Part shown: piece after piece, positions 17,383 through 26,961 of the stretch
Layout of the letters: each line of letters opens with the position of its first letter
Numbering within the stretch: the first letter of the stretch is position 1
DNA from: Flavobacterium cerinum
Lineage (GTDB): Bacteria > Bacteroidota > Bacteroidia > Flavobacteriales > Flavobacteriaceae
Assembly (NCBI RefSeq): GCF_004028155.1
Contig: NZ_SBII01000002.1
Location: 1-64,000, forward strand
Length of the DNA stretch: 64,000 bases
Direction of reading: 5' to 3'
Notes under the pieces: generated by a model
Seen by the model: the letters and a program-made list of their open reading frames with translations, nothing else
Databases searched by the model: none
Told to the model about the DNA's origin: nothing
Position numbers and translations under genes: made by a program

Positions 17383-17670
17383 TTGTATACAATTTTTTTG
17401 TCTGGTCAAAATTCTTTTCAATCGTTGAAGCAGGATCTTGACCAGAAAATAATCTATTCCGATTTCAAGAAAGCCTTAGCCAGCAATAACAAAAACAGGG
17501 AGCGCTTTGATAATGCAGAAAGAAATGAGTTGGATGTCATGAAGATAAAAATTCTAACCGAATTTGCTCTTTATGATGAAGCTTTTAAACTTTCTCAGAA
17601 TCTCATAGGCAATTCTGAAATTACAGCAGAGCAACAGGGAGCAGTAAAAAACTCCAAAGTCGTTTTTTAA
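17383..17670 (+). CDS. Possible gene remnant, helical protein of unknown function
   Basis: A 95-codon frame opening at a TTG without a recognisable start context. The residues (QDLDQKIIYSDFKKALASNN, EFALYDEAFKLSQNLIGN) look like helical, TPR-like sequence, as if this were the 3' end of a longer gene whose beginning has been lost. It sits between the recombinase and the excisionase-like gene, where debris is common. It may not be expressed. Confidence 0.3.
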   Translation: MYTIFLSGQNSFQSLKQDLDQKIIYSDFKKALASNNKNRERFDNAERNELDVMKIKILTEFALYDEAFKLSQNLIGNSEITAEQQGAVKNSKVVF

Positions 17671-17677
17671 TTAGTTA

Positions 17678-17935
17678 CTATTTACCATTCATGACTTTTT
17701 CAATGTCTGAATATTTGTAATACATAAGACCGCCAATTTTAGTATACGCGAGCGTGCCATTAATCCGTAAATTTTGCAAAGTGCCGGCAGAAATATTCAG
17801 CAATTTTCGGACTTCATAAGATTTTAGCCATTGCTTTGCCTGTTGAGATCGAGGTTGAATGAGTTGTTTTAAATCATTCAAAAGAAGAGTTCTGAATTCG
17901 TTTAAATCTTCACGGGTTATAAGATCAATTACCAT
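17678..17935 (-). CDS. Excisionase-like helix-turn-helix protein
   Basis: An 85-residue protein. The C-terminal ~50 residues are a MerR/excisionase-type winged HTH (WLKSYEVRKLLNISAGTLQNL, then GTLAYTKIGGLMYYKYSDIEKVM). The N-terminal part is a helix with basic and Gln residues. Such proteins are carried by many Bacteroidota islands near the recombinase and may regulate or direct excision. The role here is inferred from family and position. Confidence 0.8.
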   Translation of the reverse strand: MVIDLITREDLNEFRTLLLNDLKQLIQPRSQQAKQWLKSYEVRKLLNISAGTLQNLRINGTLAYTKIGGLMYYKYSDIEKVMNGK

Positions 17936-18503
17936 AATAATTTATTTTTTAGATTGTTATAACACAAAACTATATAGTTTCAAGAGTTTTAATCACGACA
18001 GGAGTATATTGGGAACGATTATAACAAGTAAAAATATCACCACTTAGTTGAGCCTTTTAAATTTTAGAATGCAGGAGTATTCAATTAAAATCTCGAAGAT
18101 GACCTAATCGCATTTTTTAAAAATCTTTTTTTATTATGTATGCTTTTATAAAAAAATATTCAAACAGTAAAGATTTAATCTGAACTTCTATCATTTTATC
18201 GAATAAAACACCAAAATATAATATAATTTATTAAATTACACGTACCTAAACAAAGTAAAAAAAATGAAATTAAATACATCAGACTATTACCCATAAAATA
18301 ATAATTTTCAATGAGCTTTGTAATTTGCCTTTTATACTTCAATTTCACACCATTACAATAAGTTTTGTGTCTTAAAAAATGGTAATATTAGCTTCTTTTG
18401 ATTACTTAGGCAAAACAAAAATGGTGCACACTTTGTTAATTAACAAGATAAAATCTTGACAATTCATCAAGTAAAAATATTTTCATAACGTAAATTCTCT
18501 ACT
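17936..18503. other. AT-rich intergenic region before the defence operon
   Basis: About 570 bp lacking a gene. It should carry the promoters of the divergent excisionase-like gene and of the long plus-strand operon starting at 18504. A short dyad AAGAT-AAA-ATCTT lies near 18447-18459. No confident promoter match was seen. Confidence 0.4.
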
Positions 18504-19574
18504 GTGAATATTGAAACAGAATTTTTTAAATTTAAAGGAAAGAAGACCGTATTTCCTCATAATAAGGATTATGTCGTAATTTATGAGGCACTCAAAGCAA
18601 AATTTGATACGGAGGTTCATCCAGAAGTTAAAACAAAAATCCTTGAAATAGAAAAAGAGGGATATTACAATGACCACGGTATTGACCATATAAAGATGGT
18701 AATTGAAAGGGTTTCTCGTATTATTGAACGGAGCAATCCAACATTTAAACATGAAAAAGGGAAATTTCACATTTCTCCTTATGAGCTATTTATCTTATTA
18801 ATGGCCATAAATCTTCACGATACAGGACATTTAATTGCCAGCAGGGCTGATCATGCAAAAGCTGGCAAATTATTACTTGCAAAATTTGATAGTGGTAATC
18901 TATTAAGTACCGCAGAAAAAGCGATTATTGGGAATATTGCCCAAGCACATGGCGGAAAAGAAGACCCGATTGGGAAATTGGATCAAGTATTAAACTTATC
19001 ACATGAAAATGTACGACCGCAATTCTTAGCAGCTTTATTACGATTAGGCGACGAATTAGCAGAAGATGAAACTAGGGCTCAAAACTTTTTGTTGCAAATT
19101 GGAGCTATTGAGAAGACCAGTATTATTTTTCATTTATATTCTGCAAGTTTGAATAGTGTAAGTATGGATGGTAACGAAATCACTCTCAATTTTTATCTCA
19201 CCGATAAATATCTTCAAAAACCATTTTCGAAAAAAAACTCAAAAGGTGTTAAATCGCAGTATTTAATAAATGAAGTTTATGAAAGGACACAAAAAACCCT
19301 TTTAGAATCATTGTACTGCGCACGTTTTTTGCCACAGCCTTGTAGATTTACTAAGGTGAAAGTAAAAATTAATTTCTTGAAAGATGAGAATCACGGGGCT
19401 TTTATGTCCCCTATTGGCTATGAACTTAAAGAAAATGGTTATCCAACACTTGAACATAGCGACATTTACAAAAATTGTGAGGGCTTAACAGATCAAGGAA
19501 TAAAACTTGATGGCAAATACATCGCAGACTTTATAAAAAAATCAAAAAATGAGAAACATGAAAAATCCGTTTGA
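18504..19574 (+). CDS. HD-domain phosphohydrolase-like protein, first gene of a three-gene module
   Basis: A 356-residue soluble protein with a complete HD metal site: His62 (DHGIDHIK), His105-Asp106 (NLHDTGHL), His149 (AQAHGG) and Asp183 (RLGDELAED). HD enzymes hydrolyse phosphate esters or nucleotides. HD proteins paired with ORC/CDC6-like ATPases are, from memory, known from bacterial conflict systems, so this may be an effector or signal-degrading component. The start is a GTG giving MNIETEFFKFKGKK; the next Met is too far inside. The stop lies inside the next gene's start region (26-nt overlap), so the genes are co-translated. Substrate unknown. Confidence 0.85.
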   Translation: MNIETEFFKFKGKKTVFPHNKDYVVIYEALKAKFDTEVHPEVKTKILEIEKEGYYNDHGIDHIKMVIERVSRIIERSNPTFKHEKGKFHISPYELFILLMAINLHDTGHLIASRADHAKAGKLLLAKFDSGNLLSTAEKAIIGNIAQAHGGKEDPIGKLDQVLNLSHENVRPQFLAALLRLGDELAEDETRAQNFLLQIGAIEKTSIIFHLYSASLNSVSMDGNEITLNFYLTDKYLQKPFSKKNSKGVKSQYLINEVYERTQKTLLESLYCARFLPQPCRFTKVKVKINFLKDENHGAFMSPIGYELKENGYPTLEHSDIYKNCEGLTDQGIKLDGKYIADFIKKSKNEKHEKSV

Positions 19575-21366
19575 AGTAATTACTCCTGAAGGTATATCGG
19601 CAGAAATTTTGCATGACTTGTTTGTTGATGTATTTTCTGATTTTTATCAAGTCCCGAAAATTGGTCATACTTTTTTAAACGGTCCCAGAGGATCCGGAAA
19701 GAGTATGATGTTTCGTTATATGATGCCTAACTGTCAAAGAATCATTAAGGAAGCCGATCAAATTACAAAGTATAAGGAAATGCGGGATTTGGAGTACTTT
19801 TCTCTGTATGTTCCTATAAAGCTGACAGATATTAATATTAAAGAATTTGAACGTTTCAAAAATGATGCAAATGTATTTGTAAACGAACATCTGTTAACAA
19901 GCTATGTAGCATCGAAATGTTTTAGTGAGTTATCAGAGCTAGAGGATGATTTGGTATCATATAAAGATGAAGTCAAAGTTCTTTATAATGATTCCTTTCT
20001 ATGGTACCTTGATTTAGCTGGTTTCGATATAAAACCATTCAAAGATTTACAGCTAGAAACTACAAAAAGTTATTTTTCCCAAATGATGAAAATCATGGAT
20101 CGAGCTTTTATCGAGTGTAAAAAATACTGGGTCAATCTAGCAATAAATCCAAATAGCGACAGTTTTTATAACGGTGCATTGTGCAATTATCTAGATTTTC
20201 TTTATCCCTTGTTAAAAGATATCAAAAAGCTATCCTTTATGCCTCAAGATAAACCTATTTATCTACTGATTGATGATGCTGGTTATTTAAATCTAACACA
20301 AACTCAAATACTGAATACTTGGGTATCATATAGAACCTCTGGAGAATTGAGCCTTAAAATTTCAACCCAGTTGGACTATAAAAGCTTTAAAACGGTAGCC
20401 AATAAAACTATTGATTCTCCACATGATTATTCTGAGGTAAACATTGCAGATATTTATACAACTCCTCAAAACAATTATTACAAACGAGTGGATGAAATGG
20501 TAAAAAAAAGGATTAAAAAGTTTTTAGGCAAGGATATACTATCTGAGTCATTTTTCCCCGTTGATAAAGAACAACAAGAGAAAATTGAAGCATTAAAGAG
20601 TCAAATTAAATTACAGTTTAAGGATGATGACAGAACTTACGCGGGTGGAGACGCATCAAGAAGATATGCAACTTCAGAATATTTTAAATCAATCTCTGGC
20701 AATTCAGCTACTTATAGCTATGCTGGCTTTGACAATTTAGTTTCAATATCTTCAGGTATAATAAGACACTTTTTAGAGCCAGCTTCTAATATGTTTTCAT
20801 ATGGATACAATGAAGATCATAACTCAGAATTTATTTCTGATACAATTCAAAATCGGGTTATAAATGAATATTCGAGAAGATTTTTAGAAGAAGAATTTGT
20901 CAAAATTCATGAGGAATATGGGGATATTTCGTCTGGTGAGCGATTTAGCAAAGCGGATAAGTTATACAATCTAATACAAGGCCTTGGTGGAATATTTAAA
21001 AAAATATTTATGTCTAATAAAAGCGAAAGAGTTGTTTTCTCTGTCGCCTTAAATAATTTACCTGACAAAGAATTAAATGAAATTTTAGAATTAGCTGTTC
21101 AATATGGGTATTTGCATAAAAGTACAATTGGCAATAAACAAGGGACTGGAAGAAACAAACTGTACATCCTAAGCAGAACTCTAGCCCCTTATTTTAAATT
21201 AGATCCTACAGGATTTAAAGGCTATAGGTTTATGAACAGTGAACAATTAAAAATAAGCTTAACAAATCCAACAAGATTTATTAACGAAACTTCTAGAAAT
21301 TTTGATGCAGAAATTGCAGAATCCACACTAACTTTATTCGATAAATCTGAATTAGAATCGTTATGA
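19549..21366 (+). CDS. ORC/CDC6-like P-loop ATPase, second gene of the module
   Basis: A 605-residue STAND/ORC-type ATPase. Walker A is GPRGSGKS (45-52) and Walker B is IYLLIDDAG (237-245). A sensor-like NLVSISSGIIRHFLEP follows at ~415-430, and a predicted winged helix near the C terminus (NEILELAVQYGYLH, KLYILSRTLAPYF). Such proteins often sense and regulate an effector. It overlaps the HD gene by 26 nt and the next gene by an ATGA overlap, implying stoichiometric production of all three. Start 19549 or the ATG nine bases later are equally plausible. I do not recognise it as part of a named defence system. Confidence 0.8.
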   Translation: MRNMKNPFEVITPEGISAEILHDLFVDVFSDFYQVPKIGHTFLNGPRGSGKSMMFRYMMPNCQRIIKEADQITKYKEMRDLEYFSLYVPIKLTDINIKEFERFKNDANVFVNEHLLTSYVASKCFSELSELEDDLVSYKDEVKVLYNDSFLWYLDLAGFDIKPFKDLQLETTKSYFSQMMKIMDRAFIECKKYWVNLAINPNSDSFYNGALCNYLDFLYPLLKDIKKLSFMPQDKPIYLLIDDAGYLNLTQTQILNTWVSYRTSGELSLKISTQLDYKSFKTVANKTIDSPHDYSEVNIADIYTTPQNNYYKRVDEMVKKRIKKFLGKDILSESFFPVDKEQQEKIEALKSQIKLQFKDDDRTYAGGDASRRYATSEYFKSISGNSATYSYAGFDNLVSISSGIIRHFLEPASNMFSYGYNEDHNSEFISDTIQNRVINEYSRRFLEEEFVKIHEEYGDISSGERFSKADKLYNLIQGLGGIFKKIFMSNKSERVVFSVALNNLPDKELNEILELAVQYGYLHKSTIGNKQGTGRNKLYILSRTLAPYFKLDPTGFKGYRFMNSEQLKISLTNPTRFINETSRNFDAEIAESTLTLFDKSELESL

Positions 21367-22421
21367 AAGTAAAAAAAGAAAATATCGCTATAAGTCTTGG
21401 AATAATTGATCTTTTACTTCTATCATCAGGATTCGAAAACAGATCTAAAGAATTGAGCAATTGCCTTAATAGATCAAAAATCAAAAATTCTATTTTATTC
21501 CATTTAGATGATAATTATATTATAGCTGGCAAAAATAAATCTGAAATAGTTTCTAAACTTGATATTAAAAATATTGTCGAATATCCGAAAAATGATTCTT
21601 ATGCTACATACAATATTTTATTTGAGGAGATAACTAAGAAAATCAGTAATATAAATAAACAAAAAATTTCTGTTGTAGTTGATGTAACTGCTTTTTCGCG
21701 TGAGATTTTATTAATCCTAATCAAGGTATTAACGAATGATCTATTCCAAAATAAGTTGCAATTAAAATTTGTACATACTCCAGTTGACAACTATTGTGAG
21801 AATGAAAAATTATGGTTAACAAAAGGAGTCAGAGAAATTCGTCCAGTTTTTGGATATTCAGGCTTAATGACACCATCAAAAAAACTTTTATTAATTGTAT
21901 TGAATGGCTTCGAAGATGAAAGAACGGAAACTATTATTGATTCATTCGAACCTAATGCACTCGTTCTTGGTAATCCTTCACTTAAAGGTTCTATAAATGC
22001 GGGTTTAAAGTCATTAGCCGATGAAAAATACGAGAAAATAAAATCAAAATTTAATAGTATATTAAAAAAAGAAATCGAATTTTCATGTGTCGATATCCGG
22101 ACAACAATTAATATTTTAAAGAAGATAAATGACGAATTCAAAGATGAATATAACATTGTAATTTCACCTTTAAATAACAAAACCTCCACTATTGCTGTAG
22201 CTCTAAGTGCTATTTTATATGAAAACATTCAGGTGAGTTATGCTTCTGCTAATCAATATAATATATCTAAGCAGTTATCGTCAACGAATTTCTTTTTGGT
22301 TTACGATGTGACCGAATTTCTTGTACATATAGTAAAAATAAAGTCAGGATTAAAGAAAAGACCCGTAAAGTCAGTTGTTCCCAAAGTGCAACCGAAAAAT
22401 CTAAGTAGAAATTCTAAGTAG
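21363..22421 (+). CDS. Unrecognised alpha/beta protein, third gene of the module
   Basis: A 352-residue soluble protein without a family I can name. It reads as two Rossmann-like halves: ISLGIIDLLLLSSGFENRS and VVVDVTAFSREILLILIKVL in the first, LLLIVLNGFEDERTETIIDSF and NIVISPLNNKTSTIAVALSAI in the second. The small-residue turns after hydrophobic strands (SGFENRS, SPLNNKTS) are where a nucleotide or effector would bind in CARF- or phosphoribosyltransferase-like folds. That is a guess from pattern only. It is coupled to the ATPase by ATGA and is followed 44 bp later by the Vsr-like gene. Confidence 0.7.
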   Translation: MKVKKENIAISLGIIDLLLLSSGFENRSKELSNCLNRSKIKNSILFHLDDNYIIAGKNKSEIVSKLDIKNIVEYPKNDSYATYNILFEEITKKISNINKQKISVVVDVTAFSREILLILIKVLTNDLFQNKLQLKFVHTPVDNYCENEKLWLTKGVREIRPVFGYSGLMTPSKKLLLIVLNGFEDERTETIIDSFEPNALVLGNPSLKGSINAGLKSLADEKYEKIKSKFNSILKKEIEFSCVDIRTTINILKKINDEFKDEYNIVISPLNNKTSTIAVALSAILYENIQVSYASANQYNISKQLSSTNFFLVYDVTEFLVHIVKIKSGLKKRPVKSVVPKVQPKNLSRNSK

Positions 22422-22465
22422 AATTTACTGGCTATTAATGCTGACCATGTTTGATTGATAATAGT

Positions 22466-22888
22466 ATGGATAGACATAGCTTAGAACAGCGCTCTAAAAA
22501 TATGGCAGCAATAAAGTCTACCGGAACAGAAGCTGAAATAAAATTGGGAAAAGGATTATGGCATTTGGGTTATCGATATAGAAAGAATAATAAAAAGGTT
22601 TTTGGAAAACCGGATTTTACATTTAAAAAAATTAAAATCGCAATTTTTGTAGATTCTGAATTCTTTCATGGTAAGGATTTCTTAACAAAAAAAAAGCCAA
22701 TTTCGAATGCTGAATATTGGGAAAATAAAATAATTCGTAACATGAATCGTGACAGGCTAGTAAATGACACTTTAACACATGAAGGATGGACAGTTGTAAG
22801 ATTCTGGTCTAAAGAAGTGCTTAATAATATTTCAAATGTTATTGAGGAAATTGAAAAGTTATATAATGATAAATCAAAAAAGTTCTAA
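22466..22888 (+). CDS. Vsr-like endonuclease lacking the usual zinc ligands
   Basis: A 140-residue PD-(D/E)XK-fold nuclease of the very-short-patch-repair family, starting MDRHSLEQRSKNMAAIKS as the family does (so 22466, not the TTG at 22451). The catalytic Asp50 (GKPDF) and His68 (FFHGKDF) correspond to Asp51 and His69 of E. coli Vsr. The Cys/His residues that bind structural zinc there (CFWHHHHC region) are absent: here the loop is FVDSEFFHGKD. The family nicks at T:G mismatches made by deamination of 5-methylcytosine; next to a C5-methyltransferase it could repair such sites or restrict DNA. Confidence 0.85.
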   Translation: MDRHSLEQRSKNMAAIKSTGTEAEIKLGKGLWHLGYRYRKNNKKVFGKPDFTFKKIKIAIFVDSEFFHGKDFLTKKKPISNAEYWENKIIRNMNRDRLVNDTLTHEGWTVVRFWSKEVLNNISNVIEEIEKLYNDKSKKF

Positions 22889-22902
22889 TTCACTTTTGAT
22901 AA

Positions 22903-24306
22903 ATGAAAACTGAAACTGTACGTCCTAACGTTGGGCATTTTATTGATTCACTTCGGGAAATTGGGTACTCGACAGAGGTTGCAGTTGCAGACTTAATTGA
23001 TAATAGTATAACAGCAGAAAGTTCAGAAGTAAAAATATATGCGGTGACTAAACCCGATATATATTTTGCAATACTAGATAATGGCAGAGGTATGTCAGAA
23101 AGTGCTTTAATTGAGGCTATGAGGCTTGCAAGTACTAGTCCAAGTGACATCCGTGCTAAAAATGATTTAGGCAGGTTTGGGCTCGGTCTTAAAACAGCAT
23201 CATTTTCTCAGTGTAAAAAACTTACAGTTATTTCTAAAAATAGTGGAACTGTTTCATCAAGACAATGGGATTTGAATTATATTTCTTCTAAAAATGAGTG
23301 GTTATTAATTACCCCTTCTGATTATACAGATTTCCCACTTTATGATGATTTTGAGAAATTAGAGCATGGTACATTGGTAGTATGGGAAGGAATTGATAAA
23401 ATACCCACTTCCAATTTTGCCGAGATGATTGACAAATTAAGAAAGCATCTTTCATTAGTTTTTCATAAATTTTTAGAAGGTCAGGCTCCATTAAAAAAAT
23501 TAAATATCCTTGTAAATAATAATCCTGTAAAGGCATTTAATCCATTTAACATAAATCATCCAGCCACACAACAAATCACTTCTGAAAAGATAAATATTTA
23601 CGATTCAAGTGTCACAATTCAACCTTTTATACTTCCACATCACTCAAAAATTTCACAACAAGAATATGAACTTTATGCCACTGAAGAAGGGTATGTAAAG
23701 TCACAAGGGTTCTATTTATACAGAGAAAACAGAATTATCATCTATGGAACCTGGTGGGGACTTCATAAAGCGGTCGATATACATAAACTTATAAGAGTAA
23801 GAATTGAAATTCCTAATTCTATGGATTCTCATTGGGGAATTGACATTAAAAAATCGATGGCAAGACCCGCTGAGAATATAAAATCAGATTTAAGACGAAT
23901 TATTACCCAAGTCATAGATAAAGGGGCAAGACCTTTTTCAGCCCGTGGAAAGAAAATTGAGGATAAAACGATTACTCAATTTTGGGAAACATTTCCAGTT
24001 AAAGATCATTTTCGCTTTGCAATAAATCAAGAACATCCCTTATTTACAACTCTAATTTCTAGCCTTGATGATTATCAAAAGGAAAAACTGAAATATTATT
24101 TAAATGGACTTCAGGCCTATTTGCCTTTGGATGCTATTCAAGCCAAGCTGCAAACCGACCCACATTCTATCAAACAAGAAGATGCTTTGACAGAGGATGA
24201 TATTAACAAATTACTTTTAATGCTTAGAGAGTCTGGGATAAATGAAGAATACAAGCAAGAATTATTAAAAACAGAAATTTTCAGAAATAGACAAGAAATT
24301 TTATAA
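22903..24306 (+). CDS. GHKL ATPase of the MORC/MutL/Hsp90 type
   Basis: A 467-residue protein with a complete GHKL ATP site in the first 110 residues: N box VADLIDNSITA, G1 ILDNGRGMSE (59-64 DNGRGM) and G2 DLGRFGLGLKTAS. The middle resembles the S5-like transducer fold of MORC/Hsp90 proteins (MDSHWGIDIKKSMARP). From Iyer, Abhiman and Aravind's 2008 work, MORC-like ATPases occur in operons with Z1 helicases, nucleases and methyltransferases, which is exactly the context here. It probably clamps or moves on DNA when ATP-bound. 14-bp gap after vsr, 3 bp before the Z1 gene. Confidence 0.88.
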   Translation: MKTETVRPNVGHFIDSLREIGYSTEVAVADLIDNSITAESSEVKIYAVTKPDIYFAILDNGRGMSESALIEAMRLASTSPSDIRAKNDLGRFGLGLKTASFSQCKKLTVISKNSGTVSSRQWDLNYISSKNEWLLITPSDYTDFPLYDDFEKLEHGTLVVWEGIDKIPTSNFAEMIDKLRKHLSLVFHKFLEGQAPLKKLNILVNNNPVKAFNPFNINHPATQQITSEKINIYDSSVTIQPFILPHHSKISQQEYELYATEEGYVKSQGFYLYRENRIIIYGTWWGLHKAVDIHKLIRVRIEIPNSMDSHWGIDIKKSMARPAENIKSDLRRIITQVIDKGARPFSARGKKIEDKTITQFWETFPVKDHFRFAINQEHPLFTTLISSLDDYQKEKLKYYLNGLQAYLPLDAIQAKLQTDPHSIKQEDALTEDDINKLLLMLRESGINEEYKQELLKTEIFRNRQEIL

Positions 24307-24309
24307 ATC

Positions 24310-26961
24310 ATGAGTACAACAGGTTACCTAGCTATAAAAAATCACATTTTCCATAACCTCAAGAGAATTGACGGAATATTGCCCGAAAATAAAATAGAAG
24401 AAGAAGTAAACAACACCAAATCTGTAATCGCAGGAATCGGCTACGAAATGTTTGCAAAAATTATTGCTATCGATTCCCTTACAGAACTAGATGACGAAGA
24501 TTGGCAAAGAATTATACGAGAACTCGAAACACATTTTGACGTTAAAATGGAAGCTGGGGTTTTAATCCAGGGAGAGGAGCAACAAGAGCGTGATAGTACA
24601 TGGTGGACAGGGGTTGAGAAACAATTAAATAAAAAATATTATTGGGACAGATATAAAAATTACATTTCGTCTTTTTTGCCTGCTGATGTTGTTAGAGCAC
24701 TTGATACAGATACAGATATTGTAATGAATAATGTAGAAAATCCAGTAGTGGCAAATTTTTCTAGATATGGGATGGTTGTAGGTCATGTCCAATCTGGAAA
24801 AACTGGAAATTATTCTGGTTTGGTTTGTAAGGCTGCAGACGCAGGTTATAAATTTATTGTAGTAATTGCAGGCGGCATGAACAACTTGAGGAATCAAACG
24901 CAAGAGCGTTTGAATGAAGCATTTGTAGGACAAACAAATGGTGTTCAAGTTGGTGCGGGCAAAGGTGATACCGATAAAAACTTCACGCCATACAGCCTGA
25001 CCACGGTGTTGCGTGATTTTAATAGACATGATGCAGACAGAGCATCGCAGGGAGTAAATTTTGAAAGTATAAATGTTCCGGTGTTAATAGTTATCAAAAA
25101 AAATACATCTACCTTAAAAAGTGTAATAAGCTGGCTTGAGAAACAATATAAGAACAAGGTTGCAGATCATGCGATGCTTGTAATAGATGACGAATCTGAC
25201 TATGCTTCTGTTAACACAAAAGAGGAAGAAGACCCAACCGCAATTAATGGTGGAATCAGGAAATTATTGAGCTTATTTTCACGAAGTGCATATGTTGCAT
25301 ATACTGCAACACCTTACGCCAATATTTTTATTGATCATGAGGCGGAAAATGAAAATGTTGGCCGTGACTTATTTCCGAAAGACTTTATCTATGCGCTCGA
25401 TGCTCCAACAAATTATTTTGGCGCCAGAAAGATTTTCCTGGACACTGACGGAAAACATCTTATAGAAGTTACAGACAATGAAGAAGATTTGCCAACCAAC
25501 CATAAAAAAGACTTTGAAGTGTTATCACTACCAAATAGTCTAAAAGAGGCTATCCAAGTATTTCTATTAAATGTCGTTGTTAGAAATTTAAGAGGTTACG
25601 GATTAAATCACAATAGTATGCTTGTGCATGCGACACGATTTACTGCGATTCATCAAAAAATTGCCGCAGCAATAACGACCTATCTTGAAAATATTCAAGA
25701 TGATGTTATTGCTTTTGGAATGCTAACAGATGCTAAAAATCAAAGTGAACTTATCCAAGACTTATCAGACACATACTCCAAATACTACAATCAAAATGAA
25801 TTTTCCTGGGAAGAAATTATAGGTATGCTGACGAATCAAATAGGACCAATACTGGTTCGTGAAGTGCATCAAAAAACAACGGTACCGCTGGAATATAGAA
25901 AAGACATAGCAACAAATGCAATAGTTATTGGTGGTACCAGCCTTGCCCGAGGATTTACGCTAGAAGGACTTAGCGTAAGCTATTTTTTAAGAAACACCGT
26001 CTTTTATGATACATTGATGCAGATGGGAAGGTGGTTTGGCTATAGATCGGGATATGAAGATTTGTGTAAAATATACATGCCTCAAAACAAAATTGAAGAT
26101 TTTGCAGAAATTATTAATGCAACTGAGGACTTGATGGAAGACTTTAAGCTAATGGCCGATAACAATATGACACCTGAAAAATTTGGACTTGCAATCAGAC
26201 AAAATCCAAATAGCGCTTTGCAGATAACCGCGCGTAATAAGCAAAAAAATGTTCGAGAATTTAATTATTCCATGAGATTAGATGGCAAGGCAAAGGAAAC
26301 AAGTGTATTAAGTTCCAAACCTGATGAAATTCAGAAAAATATTAATACGGTGAAACATTTAGTTTCCAGTCTGCCTAATGAGCATGATAAAATTAATAAT
26401 CATTTTTTATGGAAAAATATTGATCGAAAAATAATATTAAATTTCTTAAATACTTTTATTACATTCCAAAACGATCCATTAGGATTAACTGCAAGGATGC
26501 CGATAAGTTTTATAAAAAAATATTGTGAAGACCGAGAGGTGTCGTGGGATATAGCGTTATATAGCGGATTAGGTGATCCGTTTGAGATTTCATCAAACAT
26601 TTCAATGCAAAAAGAAATAAGAAAAATAAAACCTAAAACTGACAATACGTATGAATTGCAAAATAGGCAAGTTTCATCGGGAAATTCAGAATCGATTTCT
26701 TTAGAAGGCTCTGAAAGAAAGCAAGTCGGCACCAAAAGAAATGATGCACGAAAATTAATGAAGCGCCCTCTCCTAATGCTGCATATTATACAGCAAAATA
26801 CTGAAATACCATTAATTAAAAACAATGCGCTCGCAGCGTTTGGAGCGAGTTTTCCGGGTGATGTATTGAGTGATACGGAAACAATTACACTTAAGATAAA
26901 TACAGTATATTATAATAATCTTCTTAAAGATATAGAAGATGAAAATGAAAGTGATGACTGA
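24310..26961 (+). CDS. Z1-domain superfamily II helicase-like protein
   Basis: An 883-residue helicase-like ATPase. Walker A is GHVQSGKTG (158-166) and Walker B is LVIDDESDYAS. Motif III is AYTATPYANIF, and the Z1 signature TSLARGFTLEGLSVSYFLR is followed by motif VI MQMGRWFGYRSGY. The N-terminal ~140 residues and the C-terminal ~250 are not assignable. Z1 proteins occur with GHKL ATPases and restriction-type nucleases and are thought to translocate DNA. It is in the same frame-tight operon; the next gene starts inside its last 23 bases. Confidence 0.9.
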   Translation: MSTTGYLAIKNHIFHNLKRIDGILPENKIEEEVNNTKSVIAGIGYEMFAKIIAIDSLTELDDEDWQRIIRELETHFDVKMEAGVLIQGEEQQERDSTWWTGVEKQLNKKYYWDRYKNYISSFLPADVVRALDTDTDIVMNNVENPVVANFSRYGMVVGHVQSGKTGNYSGLVCKAADAGYKFIVVIAGGMNNLRNQTQERLNEAFVGQTNGVQVGAGKGDTDKNFTPYSLTTVLRDFNRHDADRASQGVNFESINVPVLIVIKKNTSTLKSVISWLEKQYKNKVADHAMLVIDDESDYASVNTKEEEDPTAINGGIRKLLSLFSRSAYVAYTATPYANIFIDHEAENENVGRDLFPKDFIYALDAPTNYFGARKIFLDTDGKHLIEVTDNEEDLPTNHKKDFEVLSLPNSLKEAIQVFLLNVVVRNLRGYGLNHNSMLVHATRFTAIHQKIAAAITTYLENIQDDVIAFGMLTDAKNQSELIQDLSDTYSKYYNQNEFSWEEIIGMLTNQIGPILVREVHQKTTVPLEYRKDIATNAIVIGGTSLARGFTLEGLSVSYFLRNTVFYDTLMQMGRWFGYRSGYEDLCKIYMPQNKIEDFAEIINATEDLMEDFKLMADNNMTPEKFGLAIRQNPNSALQITARNKQKNVREFNYSMRLDGKAKETSVLSSKPDEIQKNINTVKHLVSSLPNEHDKINNHFLWKNIDRKIILNFLNTFITFQNDPLGLTARMPISFIKKYCEDREVSWDIALYSGLGDPFEISSNISMQKEIRKIKPKTDNTYELQNRQVSSGNSESISLEGSERKQVGTKRNDARKLMKRPLLMLHIIQQNTEIPLIKNNALAAFGASFPGDVLSDTETITLKINTVYYNNLLKDIEDENESDD

